A DNA stretch of 64,000 nucleotides from positions 52,467 to 116,466 of the forward strand of contig JAUJYZ010001489.1 of the NCBI GenBank assembly GCA_033675265.1. Direction: 5' to 3'. A model generated the notes under the pieces. It worked only from the letters and a program-made list of their open reading frames with translations, was not told the DNA's origin and made no database searches. Both the position numbers and the translations under genes were made by a program. Each line of letters opens with the position of its first letter. Positions within the stretch are counted from its first letter, which is position 1. Origin of the DNA: Actinostola sp. cb2023 (Eukaryota > Cnidaria > Anthozoa > Actiniaria > Actinostolidae). Below are positions 12,051 to 23,307 of the stretch, piece by piece.

Positions 12051-12413
12051 GTAAGTGTAGTGATTTGGAAAATACTTTTCGAAGCGAGATCTACAGGTAT
12101 CATTTATACGGTACCGGTGTCACAGTGATAGAGCAGATTTCGAATGAATCCGTGCCGTGACCGCGCCGTGCCGTGCGCCGTGGTTTTTCACAGTCATACG
12201 AAATCTGCTCTATGTGTATCCCCGTGATATGGGTATCCCTCCGGCAATTCAATTTAAAATAAGCTGTGAAAAACCTTATTATGATGATCGCATTTTCTTC
12301 TGCATTGTCAGCCAATAACACTTACCTCTACATTGATATTTCAGGATATCATCAAAACCTCATCCAATAATTGTTTATTGTAATTGCTGTATTTGTAAAC
12401 CCACTTAAGATAA

Positions 12414-12512
12414 AGATTATTATTATTATTATATTATTGTTCATTATTATACACTGCCAAGGCAGATTATTATTATTATTATTATATTGTTCATTATTAT
12501 ACACTGCCAAGG
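12414..12512. repeat. Tandem duplication with ATT microsatellite
   Basis: Two copies of a roughly 50 bp unit: an (ATT)n run, then TGTTCATTATTATACACTGCCAAGGCA. Confidence 0.7.
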
Positions 12513-12964
12513 CACTGGCGTTTGACTGATAGGCATCTTGGAACTAAAAAATCCAGTCTTAGTCTTACAAAGAATAAATACAAATAACTGTAACAGTAGT
12601 GAGTATATAAATAAACGTTACAATCGTGTTCAATAGACATTAGAAACTTACAAATTCAACAGATCTTGCTCTCTTACAACATCAACAGTCACATGTTTCA
12701 ATTCGTCTTCGACCTCAGCGATGGTGTAGGCTCACGACGACGGTTTCAGCTACCAGGCTGTCTTCTTTTAACAAATCCCTTCAAATCTACAAGAAAGTAA
12801 AGACAGTAAATGTTTGGCATGTAAATACACCATGTGTAAATACACCAATCGTGTATAAATAAAGTTATTGTATTGTATGTCTTATGTAAGCTTTAGTGAC
12901 TGAGTAGCTTTTACTCACATGGCGGTGTTCTCTCTTTCCTTTTGAGTTTGAACTTGTGGCTGTG

Positions 12965-13261
12965 CTACTGGGTACTGGCACTGCTACATGTACTACACTC
13001 GGTGGCTTGTTTCTTTATTGTAGCGTGAATTGAAAGAACCACATTCCTCGAAGTCATCGGGGCTTCGAACAAAGCCGCGAGTTTGGTCAGAACGAAGTTG
13101 AACCAAAGTCTTCTTCTCTTTCTCTCTGAAGGACGGTTTTCGTCATTGATTGGAAATTGAGATGTTGCTCTTTGCATCAGGGACATTGGTACAGCAATAA
13201 TACGGCATTTTCGGCTCAAAATGCTCAATACACAACAGTACAGTAGTTTTACTGCACTCAT
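12965..13261 (-). pseudogene. Possible decayed THAP exon
   Basis: One phase from about 13206 reads MPYYCCTNVPDAKSNIS, like the N-terminal CxxxxC of a THAP finger. It is interrupted by a stop, and other phases contain a basic RKRRRLWF stretch. The position, inside the right end of a Kolobok-type derivative, is where a THAP exon would sit. The residue match is weak. Confidence 0.25.
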
Positions 13262-13506
13262 CTACAGTATGAATTCAGCATGAATAAATTACAACTCACT
13301 CCTCCTACGTCACAGACCAGACCTCTTGGTGATTGACCATACTCGGTCAAAAAGCACAGGGATCCCAAATTAGACAGTTTTCTGTCCTTTGAAGCCTTAT
13401 AAAACATACAAGAACGCGCCAAAATCCATTTCTTTTTCGAAATTCTTAGTCCATATAAGTTATAGTTTCTTTCTAAATAATAAAAGAAATATGGGTGATA
13501 GGCACT

Positions 13507-14060
13507 TTAAGCTTAAATAGTCAGGTCTGTTAGCGAAAAGATCGTGCACTTTTGAGTACAAGCACCAAACTTGGCACATATGTTCGTTGGGGCATACTAA
13601 ACAGATTTAGGGGTGGGTGCCAAAAAAATGACGGTCGGGGGGAGGGACTACCACACTCTCTACTAGATGGATAAGCTTTATCAAAGTGTATGTCAAACGA
13701 GAAAATGTCCTTCAAGTTTTAAAGCTAACATGGAAGTGCTGTTTAAAAATATCAGAATGGCGTTGACCGTTTGTTGATATCTCTTTTTGTTGCATAGATA
13801 TCAAAAGTTTTCCAAATATGCAAATTAGCAACTGATGACGTCATCGGTTTGACAGTCAGTATACAAAACACATAAAAAGAATATATCTGTAAAAATAGGA
13901 TTAACATGACTAAAACGACATTATAAAATTACCGTTGTACATTAGTTTTGTAGTAATTCTGAAAAGCTCCATGGGTAGAATTAATAAAGTATTATTATTA
14001 TTATTAAAACTTCACATCATTAATGATGTACTGGTTAAAACAGACACATCAGCACAGTTT
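13507..14060. other. No gene recognised
   Basis: AT-rich DNA between two TTAA elements. I see no ORF with a motif. A short (ATT)n run lies at about 13994. Confidence 0.4.
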
Positions 14061-14758
14061 TTAAGGTATCAGGATACGTTTTGGACCCCTATGTCTTTGG
14101 ACCTCAACAACACGCGCGCTTTACAATATTTTACCAAGAAAGTATACATTTTCTGAACGCTGAATAAATGTAGTTTTTGATAATACTTTCATATTTTTAG
14201 ATTTTGCATCATAGAAATTGTTAGGCGACTATAAGTGAAATTCGACCATCGTGCGTTCTAAAAGTTCGATTGCACGTGGAATTTAGGTTATGCTTGTGAA
14301 AAACACTCTAACAGACTCTCGAGATAATGAACTTAAAAACGGTGTCTCAATTTTCCGATGATCTGTTTTAGATCAAACGCAATCCTACGTCAAAGTTGAG
14401 CAATGTTTTAGAGCTATGTTGTCAGCAAATAGGGCCATAACTTTTGAACGAAAATAACATGAAAAAATCGGAGACACTGTTTTTTAGATCAACTATTGCT
14501 GAACCACCTTATCAATTTTCAGCGAAATCCATCGAAACCCTGGCGACATTTTAAAGCCTTCGAAAGACCTGTATTTAGCGCTGAACATAGTTCCGAGAAA
14601 AGACGCAATTACTGTTTTGGAGGATCAAGCCACACCATGTTTATCCAACACCTAGCGTGATTGAATCTGTCAATCACTTGTCAAGATATCTGGTCAGTAT
14701 TCAGCAAAGGTCGACAGGTCATATGCAAATGACAAAGAATCGCGGCAAATGACAAAGA

Positions 14759-15564
14759 ATGGCGGCAAATTTCAAGACTGCTCAGACTGCTCTAGCGTGT
14801 TCGAGTATTGCGGGTCCCGGGGTAAGTTTTATGTATTTGTGTGGTTTTCTGCTCTGTTTGAAAACCTTAGTTTATGATCTTCTTATGATTATTACATTAC
14901 ATGTCTTTCTTTTATATACCAGTTAGATGAATCTTGTATACAATCAAAATGCCTAGAACAAGAAGAATTAGAGAGCCAGAAAGGAATCAAGCCGAAGGGG
15001 ATCCTAGAACTACTGTTGCTCACGAGATGAGAGAATTTGGGTAATATACTTGGTTGTTTGTAGTTATATGAACTATGAGATAAATCTATTTCAGTTTAGG
15101 CTTACATAGTTTATAGATTGAATGAAGGAATGATACTTTTGTTTTCATTCTTATAATGCTAATAATTTGGAGAACAGCACTCAACAACGGATAAGAAGAG
15201 GAAAACCACCTCGTTTGAATCGATATTATCACTACTGCACATGGGCTCATGCTTTGATGGTAAAAATAAATTGATCTGATGAAATACAAAGAATGCAACA
15301 GAAACAGAGTACACGCATTATATATGTGAAATACTTTAGTGTAACTAATTATAACTTTAGCACAACACAATGTATTGCGATTCGAATAATAACTAGCACG
15401 TTTTGTTTGCTCTTGTTATTACAAAAGTTACTCATATCATGTTCATTATATACTTTCAGAGAAATGAAATTGGTCCTCGTGCAGCTGAATATGGATTTCC
15501 AGCCAGTATACTTTCCCTCATCCGTCATCTTGTTCCAGGAAATATAAAGGGAGAATTCAGAGAG
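14759..15564 (+). CDS. Possible small multi-exon gene, unrecognised
   Basis: ATG at 14759 (in AATGGCGGC) opens 21 codons (MAANFKTAQTALACSS) to a GTAAGT donor at 14822. A second exon may start at 14933; it contains an ATG frame MPRTRRIREPERNQAEG ending at a GTAATA donor near 15042. A third exon (15461-15564) encodes RNEIGPRAAEYGFPASIL and ends at GTATAT. The phases between exons were not resolved, and I recognise no domain. The position at the left end of the Mutator-like element mirrors the cargo position in the neighbouring Kolobok. Confidence 0.3.
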
Positions 15565-17645
15565 GTATATAATGCATTACCTACTTTATTTCACCACCTT
15601 TTACTGTTTACATTGATCAATTTAGTAATATTGGAAAATTTCTTTTTTCAGCATGCATTCAACGTATCAATGAAATAATTCTGTGAAGCCATGGAACTTC
15701 CACAATTATAACTAATTATAATTCAATGTCAAAACAACTAGGGTACAGGTGAACCTCCACCCAAACAGCCTGGTTACCTGAGCCAATATATTTATAGTAA
15801 ACAAAAACCTCCCAACAGCTGACACAAAATCATTGTGTCCCAATAGTGGCCATTGTGTAGAGGTTCGACTATACTTTACATTCTCTGTACATAATTTAGA
15901 CTTTTGATAAATAATTGTGGTTTTTTTACATATATCATATATGCAAATATTCTAGTTAAAGTTTTATTAAATACATATAATAGATAAGCTAGAAACCATA
16001 TCTTAGCTTTGTTTTCCACCCACCCACATACAATGTACATAACAGTCAATAATATTGTTGTATTATGTATTCTTTTTCTTCCTTGGCTGTTTTCTTTTAA
16101 TTCCACCTGCTTGACCTTTTCCCTTCTTGTTTTCGCCATAAAATGCTTCTGATTTGTAGGTTTCCCCTTCAGCATGTACAAAAGCATATTCTCTTTTCAG
16201 TTTGTCTTTTTTCTTCTGCTTTCGTCGCTTCTTGGTGATGTCAGAATCTCTGTATTCGGCCATGTAGATTCTATCCCTGTCTATATGTTCCCACACTTCT
16301 AGCATCATTGGTTTCACTTTGATATTGAGCATTGTCAAAAGTTCAGAAAGAGTGTACGTAGGTAAACCCACTGTTGAACATGAGTACTCCCATACTTATC
16401 GCTGTGCTGACCTCCTTTGTAGAATTGGACATGTCCTTTGGAGCTAAACTCCAAATAACATAGTGCAATGACTCGTTTGCATTGTGTGTTACACAGTTCT
16501 CACACCCAGCAAGGAAATTCTCATTTCCTAATCGCTCAAAGATTGGTTGTACAACAGATACAATGGCAGGGCACAATGGGTCTTTGATGGGTTTATGTAG
16601 CCTTGTACCATTTGCTCTGTCTCTCTGGTAGCTGCACCAGGAGCTGGATCCCTCAGGACAGTCTTCATGTTGTGGGACTTCAACGGTACTAATGTAATGT
16701 TTTAGTGTAGCCCTGGTTGCCCTCGCCATGGCCTTTATTATCCCTGATAGCCCGGCCATATAAATTTTGCATGGCATCGATGCGCTTCAGGGTCACCTTC
16801 CTGCACCACTGAGGCCTTTGCCATCATTCAGTTTTTTACCTGTAGATGAAAAAAAGAACTCAATCTCAGTTAGTAATGCAAACATACATTTAACACTCCA
16901 AAATGGAATGACTAGTTGTAATAGCTTAGACACTGAAACAACTATTACGACTATATGTAGCCATTCTATTATGGAGTATTACAATGTACATGTAGGTTGA
17001 CCATAATCTATTTTAATCAATATTTATAAAATAACATAACAATAACAATAACATACGCTCTGATTTGCTGGCCAATGTGCTTATATCAGAAGACAGTGAC
17101 ATGCTCGCTCAAAAACGTCAAAAAATATTTTATGAAAGCAACATTAAATGGCTGCTTGTGTCTCTCTAATGACATCGAGAAGCAAGAGAAACACTTGGCT
17201 AAGCCTTATGTTTCTAAGCTTGCTTCTCTTGTGCTCTACACTACCATTGTGTTTATATCACAGTACAGAGACACACACAACCATTTTATAGTTCTTAATT
17301 ATATACTGCATGGTCCTTTTGAAACTGAGTGTATGTGTGCGAGGGAGTGGGGGTAAGGTTGGAGTCATAAAAAAAACACAATAACCAAAACATTTTCATA
17401 ATCTACCTTTGTAGTCCTTAGCAAGTGCTCTTAGAGCTGTCCCATTCTTTTTGTTACATGAGCTACACACTCTTCTTTTGGAATGTAAACAGAAGGACCA
17501 TAGGGATGGGCTTGCGAAACATTACTATAAGCTTTGCTATCCCCATATCCAATGAATGGAATGTATCGTAGACCTATTTCCTCTGAACGTTGATATAGAG
17601 TGACAGCTCCTGATGCCTCCATTACCTGAATAACAAAGAATCATA

Positions 17646-17832
17646 CACCTGTTTTCAAAAACGTTGCCCTTTTACAAAACACAACATAGTAAAATAGCAA
17701 AATAGGAATTAATTAGAGAAACAAAAGAAATGCGCTCAAGCTGAACTCTGGCTCATTGTTTCTCTAATTAATTCCTTTTTACTATTTACTATTTTGTATT
17801 TTGTAAAAGGAGAACGTTTTTGAAAACAGGTG
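17646..17832. mobile_element. TA-flanked MITE, CACCTGTTTTC termini, copy 1
   Basis: The ends CACCTGTTTTC and GAAAACAGGTG, flanked by TA, enclose a long imperfect palindrome with TTTCTCTAATTAATTCC. A second copy is at 53411-53580. It sits between exons 1 and 2 of the decayed Mutator-like gene. Confidence 0.75.
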
Positions 17833-18099
17833 TAAATATATCATACAAATATCTATCTAATAATGTTGTCATATAAAATTAACAAAAGCAACATGGCATA
17901 TGCATCATATACTCAGTCATACAATAAACAGTTCTTTCAATCAAAGGTTTTCAAATATATATTTTGAGCCAGCTTGAACAATAATTTGTGTTTGGTAAGA
18001 TAATTTTTGAATTGTCTATAATATTACTGTAGTTTTGGAGCTTTCAAAAATGAATGGCTGGTATGCTGAAGTGGGAATAACTATAGAATAACCTGCCGA

Positions 18100-18360
18100 T
18101 TGAGAGCACTCCCCTAGAAGCTCACGTGCCTACAGGTCTAAGCTCTTTCTAAGGATCTTATGCACCTATGAGGCTACGCACCTATGTGCCTAACCCCAAC
18201 CCTATGTGCCTAACCCTAACCCTATCCCTATATGCCTATGCAGCCTATGCGCCTAACCCTAACCCTATGTGTCTTCACAGCCTATGCGTCTTACCCTAAC
18301 CCTATGTGCCTACGTGTAGGCACGTAGGCAGTCCACACGTAGGCAGTCCACAGTCCACAC
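18100..18360. repeat. Degenerate tandem repeat containing CCCTAA units
   Basis: Variants of CCTATGTGCCTAACCCTAAC are repeated about ten times. CCCTAA is the complement of the TTAGGG telomere unit used by cnidarians. Because it is mixed with CCTATGTG units, this may be an interstitial telomere-like tract or just a simple repeat. A smaller CCCTAA-rich patch is near 7610-7660. Confidence 0.6.
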
Positions 18361-19225
18361 TATACTTGTGCGGGGTATTCTATAGTTGTACCCTGAAGTC
18401 TCTCCTTTCATCCCACCACTTCACCAAAACAAATGAATCCAAACAAACTACAAATAAATAAACGAATAGCTAAAGCCAAAAAGGATAACGTCAAATTGGT
18501 AACAAATTACAAAGAGTCTTACCGATGAGCTTCCTTCATGATTTAAGAAGCAGTTGGGCTCGTGCTTGATATACCATTCAAGGTATTTTCTTTTATCGTG
18601 TACTTCTTTCCTGGCAGCATCCATTTTTTTGCATTCTGAACAGCTGGAATTACAACTCCACTACCTTCCCCGAATCAACTGATATTGCTGCAACGCAAGC
18701 ATCTGTCGCTGACCATCCTCTTGAACACCAAGAACCGTCTATAGTGACACCCGTGTGTATAATAACTGTATGAGACTCTACTGCATCAGACTCTACTGCA
18801 TCAGACGTCAAATCACTAACAACGGCGGCTTCTATCACCTCTCGGGACGATTCATCCAGATTCTTTTCGAGCAATTATTTTGCTTTTTCTTCGATAACAT
18901 GTCCGTGCTCAGCCCATCTTGAATGGCTAACTGGTGCTGGAAGACCAAGAATGCTAAAAAGTTTCTCAGCGACGCTGTGGCCTCGTACAATTGCCCGCAT
19001 ACCAAGTACTGCAAGACGATTGACCTCAAAAATGGCGCCGACCTTAGGTGACGTGCAAAATTGTTTGTTCATTAGCTGTCCTTCGCAGTCTTTATTTCGA
19101 CATATTATCATCCACATGCCTCCTAAACCTTGTCTGCTTGACATTTTCTCCAATAAGTCAACGGTATCTCCGCAGAATTTACATGACACAGCTAGTTCCA
19201 AACTTGTTTGGAGGAGTCCTCCGTC

Positions 19226-19544
19226 TATGGCGTTCCGTTACGGACAAAAATACGATCCCGAATTTCTCATTGAAAACAATAAAATATATACCGAGTTTAA
19301 AAAAAATGGATGTCGATCTTCTGAAAAACGTTACACCAAGTGAAAAAGAAAATAATAATAATCCAAAAATTAGAAACAGAGATCGAAAGAAATCAAAGTA
19401 GAGTGCAATTTAGAAATGTAAAATATATACAGAAAAAAAAAGAAGATGTTGGAAGATTAAAAAAATTATTCCAAAACAAGAAAAACAAAAGTCGTGGTCG
19501 AGATTAAAAATTAGAAGTCGAGAGGAAGCGGAAATGGATGTGTC
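19226..19544 (+). repeat. Left terminal inverted repeat of the 22 kb element
   Basis: About 319 bp, matching 40907-41227 in reverse with few differences. It contains TAGAGTGCAATTTAGAAA near 19399, the terminus of the MITE family at 28460 and 38409. Confidence 0.85.
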
Positions 19545-20334
19545 ACGGATAGAAGGGTCTGGGTACGAGAATGATAGAAAACCGGAGTGGGGAGTGGGCC
19601 CGAGGCACAGATAAACAAGATGGCGGCTCAGTGGTTGCCTAACACAAACGAGTTCTTCTTTTCATTGGGTAGACTTATCCAAAATTGTCAGGAGCAGTTA
19701 AACACAGCTTCTTGTGACACTTCAGAGTTTATAATTCGACGTTTAGATGAGTACGAAAGAACTCTTTCAATTTTGTTATCGAGGTTCACTGAAAGTTATG
19801 GTCACCTCACTTCTCAGCAGAGCTGTTTGGAAAACGTATCTTATCTTCTTAGTCGTACAAGTTTTTATCGAGCACATTTTGAACGTCAGTTGTCTCTTCA
19901 AAGCGATGAACAGGATACGCACAATGGTCAGTCATTTATTACTCCATCTGAAAGGAACTATACCTTACCAGGACGACCAGTACTGGCATTGTGCCGTCAA
20001 CAGCTCGAAACTTTGCATCGAGACTGTAGATTTCGCTGGAGCGACATTGCTCGAATACTTGGAGTATCAGAGCGAACATTACGTCGTAGAAGTCACCAGT
20101 TTGGAATGCAAGTAGAAGGACGAGAATTTTCAGATATTTCTGATGTGGAACTTGACTACTTTATTCGGCAAATAGTTACTACCGTTCCCAGTAGACCGTG
20201 TAATCCAAGATTTTTTCCTTCGATCCAACGCTCCTCAAGACATATCACGTGATGTCAAGTTCTAGTACCATGTGATGAGTTTCCAGTTACCACGTGATCA
20301 TTCCTCTTCGCGCTCGAAAAACTAGAAATTCAAA

Positions 20335-21411
20335 ATGATTGTGTCAAAGAGAGGTCGAAGTTTTGTTCCAGGAAAAGCTTTAAGCGTCGAGCTACGCAGC
20401 AGTGTCATCGATCATATAGTCAGAAATGGTGGAGATATCATGACAGAAAATTTTCAAGGGTCCATCCCAGACGTTGCCAAACACTTCAATTTAAGTTCAA
20501 TGACCGTTTATAACTTGTGGAAAAAGTGTTGCGAAAATGGTGAAATTACTGCACAGTGTAAAGGGGAGAACAATCCGCCACATATACAAAACCAAGATCT
20601 TGATTTCATTGAAGCTCTGAAGACAGCTAAGCCATCAATGACTTACGGCAAAATCCATGAAGCTATAAATACGCACTGTGCCATTCCATCGGGAACTTCG
20701 AAGTCAGCTATTGGAAGGGCGGTTCAAAGTCGCTTGGATGGCGGAAAACGTTGGACGTGGAAGAAAATTTCCCGTGCGAAGGCTGAAAAATTTACTCCCG
20801 CAAACATTAACTATTGTCAAGACTTTTTAAACTTCATGAGCTCTGTAAACCCTCACCGAATTAAGTGTTTCGATGAAGCAGGGTTTCAACTGCCTGACGT
20901 TGGCAAGCCCAATTACGGCCACGCTCGTATAAATACTCCTTGTGTGGAAATTGGAAGATATTTGAATACACCAAACGTAACTCTGAACTTGCTAATCGGC
21001 ATTGAAGGAGTACTGTACGCTAATACTCAAGATGGAGCAACTGATACCACTTCGTTTCTCAATTTTTTGGGAGAAGCGGGTCAGAATTCAATGGCAAATG
21101 GACAACCAATTTTGCAATATGGCGATGTAATAGTGATTGATAACTGTGCTACTCATCATTACGCGGGTGGATACGCTTTATCAGAGTGGTTGTTAGAACG
21201 TGGAATTGATGTTGCATATTTGCCTGTTTACTCTCCCGAGTTGAACCCCTGTGAACTCGTTTTTAATAAACTGAAATGCTTGGCTAGAAGAGATGACATC
21301 AAAGCAGCGTTTTGTCGAAATGTACACGGGGGCATTTACCAATCGCTACAGCACATCACAGTAAATGACTGCGTTGGTTTTTATAGACACACAGACTATA
21401 TAGCAATTTAG
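20335..21411 (+). CDS. IS630/Tc1-family transposase, DD37E type
   Basis: 358 codons, one exon, starting just inside the left repeat. The N-terminus holds two helix-turn-helix-like parts (VAKHFNLSSMTVYNLWKKC, then SKSAIGRAV). The DDE core has D in KCFDEAGFQLPD, D in VIVIDNCATHH and E in SPELNPCELVF. I count 37 residues between the second D and the E, so DD37E. The enzyme cuts at the inverted repeats and inserts at TA. The ORF is intact, with no stop or frameshift seen. Family membership is clear from the NPCE and DNCATHH blocks; the exact subfamily is less sure. Confidence 0.9.
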   Translation: MIVSKRGRSFVPGKALSVELRSSVIDHIVRNGGDIMTENFQGSIPDVAKHFNLSSMTVYNLWKKCCENGEITAQCKGENNPPHIQNQDLDFIEALKTAKPSMTYGKIHEAINTHCAIPSGTSKSAIGRAVQSRLDGGKRWTWKKISRAKAEKFTPANINYCQDFLNFMSSVNPHRIKCFDEAGFQLPDVGKPNYGHARINTPCVEIGRYLNTPNVTLNLLIGIEGVLYANTQDGATDTTSFLNFLGEAGQNSMANGQPILQYGDVIVIDNCATHHYAGGYALSEWLLERGIDVAYLPVYSPELNPCELVFNKLKCLARRDDIKAAFCRNVHGGIYQSLQHITVNDCVGFYRHTDYIAI

Positions 21412-21984
21412 TGCTTCTAGCAAAACAACTATATATATAAATGTTTTGATATAATGATGTATTTTGTGTTTACTATGGTATATTCTAAAACTGGTCTGTA
21501 ATAAACAACTTTTATTAAAACTTTACGTCTGCCTGTTTTTCACAGTGATAACGGCTTGATTGTTACATCATAAACTTTCCCACGATGTCGAGAATACATG
21601 TCGCGACATTTGACTGCAACACTGTCTATACGCTAGGTTGCCCTCCGCGCGATGGTTTCACTAAGTTTCGTCTTTCTATTAGAAGCACTTTATTAATCTA
21701 ACTCAACGTCTCTAGTTTATCTTGACAGAATATAAGCTTCTTTGTACTTAATTAATTACTGTAAGAACCAATGCATATACTTCATGATAGACACAGATTC
21801 TCCGCCCCTATGAAATCGACAAGTATAGACGATGCATAATTAGCACTAGTATCTATTTTTTTCAACAACAACATGAAATATGCCAACCAAAACTAACTGC
21901 TAAACTTTTGACATTATATATTCCAAATGCAAGCAAAATTTCTATCAGTCTAGGTTAAACTGTTTGTTATACTCATCAACAAGT

Positions 21985-23307
21985 TTAATTTTGCCCGGCT
22001 TTGTCATCTGAAAAACCTTGAATCGTCGCCGCAGGAACTATGTCCAAAGGATCTATTGTGTTCAAGCTTTCGTGTATTCCTAATGCTAACATGTAATCGT
22101 CATCTGCTGCGTTTTTCTCGTGAGACTTGCTGCCTGCTTGCCAAAAGGAGGTTTGCTCTTGATACCCACCAGATGCAGTACTAGTGGAAGCCGCACTAGC
22201 ATGTGTTTGACTTGTCGGCCATTGAACCCCGCGATCTTCCCAAAGGTTACGGTAGGGATTTCTCACACTTGTTTTACAACTTTGGGCAACTGATGGATTG
22301 AGAGATGGGTCCGTTTCTGTGAGAAGCTTTTGAATATCTGAACCAGGAGAAGGAACTTTGCCTTTCAGTATACTTTCAAGTTTTTTGGCATCTTTATTAA
22401 GCTGGAACCAATTTTCCACCTGTGTTCCATCAGCACCGACGTTTAAATATCTAGTGGGATCGCTTTCAATAAGAATACTTCGAACTTTGTAAATGTAGCG
22501 TTCTTTGATCGACGCCACGGATGCCACCTTTACCTTTAACTCGTTTTCAATTGATGCTATTTCCTTGAGCAAGTCTCGCTGCCGTCTCTCTGCATCATTT
22601 AATTCCGCCTTCTCTTCTGGATGTTTTGTAATATCTCCACAGTGAAAGAATGTTTCACACTCAGTGTGATAAGGGCAATTAAGACGATTATGACGTTCTC
22701 TTCGATGGCAATTGCTACACATTGGTCCGTCGCGATGACCTCGACTTTTTGGGGCTTTGTGGTATCCCTGTAGCCATCCCGTGACTTTGCTTTCTCTTTC
22801 TTTGGTCGCTTGTAACTTTTCTTTCAGTTTTTCAATGTATTTTTCGATAGGAGACTTAAACAGTGAACTTGTAGCTGGCTGGAAACTTGTTGATGTCGAT
22901 GGCTGAGAGAACGTTGGTGCCGTGGGAACATCGGTAAACAAGCCACGGGAACTTCCAATTAACATTGGTCTTTTTTCTTTACACTTGAGTTTTGGAGGTG
23001 GACTGAACACAGGAGAGGCAGCTTCCTCGACTCTGATAGTGACTCGCTTAAAATCGCTATTTTCTACTGTAGAAGCGCACCTGAACATTTCACTCAACGC
23101 AGCCAAATCGTTCGGAACAAGGTCAACGAAACACTTCTCGTCGTCTAGATACTGAACTCGTATGGACAGATGTCTGTAACGGCTTGAAGAAGCGCGAATT
23201 TTCTCGATGAGAGCGTTGTAGTCAAATTGGACTATTTCTTTCGGACCAATAAACGAAACGCCATACCTTTCACTGTCTAGTTTAATTTTTAGCTGATAAA
23301 TCGCCAT
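21985..23307 (-). CDS. Companion protein of the IS630 element, PB1-like and zinc-binding
   Basis: 440 codons, single exon, convergent with the transposase and inside the same inverted repeats. Residues 1-80 look like a PB1 fold: an initial lysine-bearing strand, then IRVQYLDDEKCFVDLVPNDL resembling the acidic OPCA motif. A Pro/Ser linker with FSQPSTSTSFQPATSS follows. Near residues 196-225 a Cys/His cluster (CSNCHRRERHNRLNC, HTECETFFHC) suggests a zinc finger, and a charged coiled-coil-like helix comes next (ERRQRDLLKEIASIENELKV). I do not know a standard IS630 partner of this kind. PB1 domains mediate protein pairing, so a role in assembly with the transposase or host factors is only a guess. 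Confidence 0.6.
   Translation of the reverse strand: MAIYQLKIKLDSERYGVSFIGPKEIVQFDYNALIEKIRASSSRYRHLSIRVQYLDDEKCFVDLVPNDLAALSEMFRCASTVENSDFKRVTIRVEEAASPVFSPPPKLKCKEKRPMLIGSSRGLFTDVPTAPTFSQPSTSTSFQPATSSLFKSPIEKYIEKLKEKLQATKERESKVTGWLQGYHKAPKSRGHRDGPMCSNCHRRERHNRLNCPYHTECETFFHCGDITKHPEEKAELNDAERRQRDLLKEIASIENELKVKVASVASIKERYIYKVRSILIESDPTRYLNVGADGTQVENWFQLNKDAKKLESILKGKVPSPGSDIQKLLTETDPSLNPSVAQSCKTSVRNPYRNLWEDRGVQWPTSQTHASAASTSTASGGYQEQTSFWQAGSKSHEKNAADDDYMLALGIHESLNTIDPLDIVPAATIQGFSDDKAGQN

Larger units (their letters stand above)
11517..13506. mobile_element. TTAA element (2.0 kb), deletion derivative of a cargo-bearing Kolobok
   Basis: Inverted repeats of about 110 bp start AGTGC(A/C)TATCACCC at 11517 and are mirrored to 13506. 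Both flanks are TTAA (11513-11516 and 13507-13510). The left half contains a plus-strand first exon resembling a P2X7-type gene, and the right half a possible THAP exon on the minus strand. That is the layout of the 5965-11445 Kolobok with the middle lost. The MITE at 23566-24022 has the same AGTGCCTAT terminus. The left TTAA is shared with the outer element ending at 11512. Confidence 0.75.
16063..19225 (-). pseudogene. Mutator-like transposase, main part, decayed
   Basis: This continues the exon at 41539-41228. Exon 1 runs from 19219 down to 18523: SCKFCGDTVDLLEKMSSRQG, MWMIICRNKDC, NRLAVLGMRAI, then GVTIDGSWCSRGWSATDACV and an EC...C metal-binding block. Exon 2 (17625-17407) has IGYGDSKAYSNV and ECVAHVTKRMG. 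Exon 3 (16839-16063) has GKGLSGAGR, RIDAMQN, EDCPEGSSSWCSYQRD, NANESLHYVIW and a basic tail. These blocks match the Mutator-like transposase domain in order. Damage includes an in-frame TAA at 18877-18875, a frameshift near 18648, another near 17430, at least two in exon 3 (near 16795 and 16735) and one near 16375. It cannot make transposase. Confidence 0.75.
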
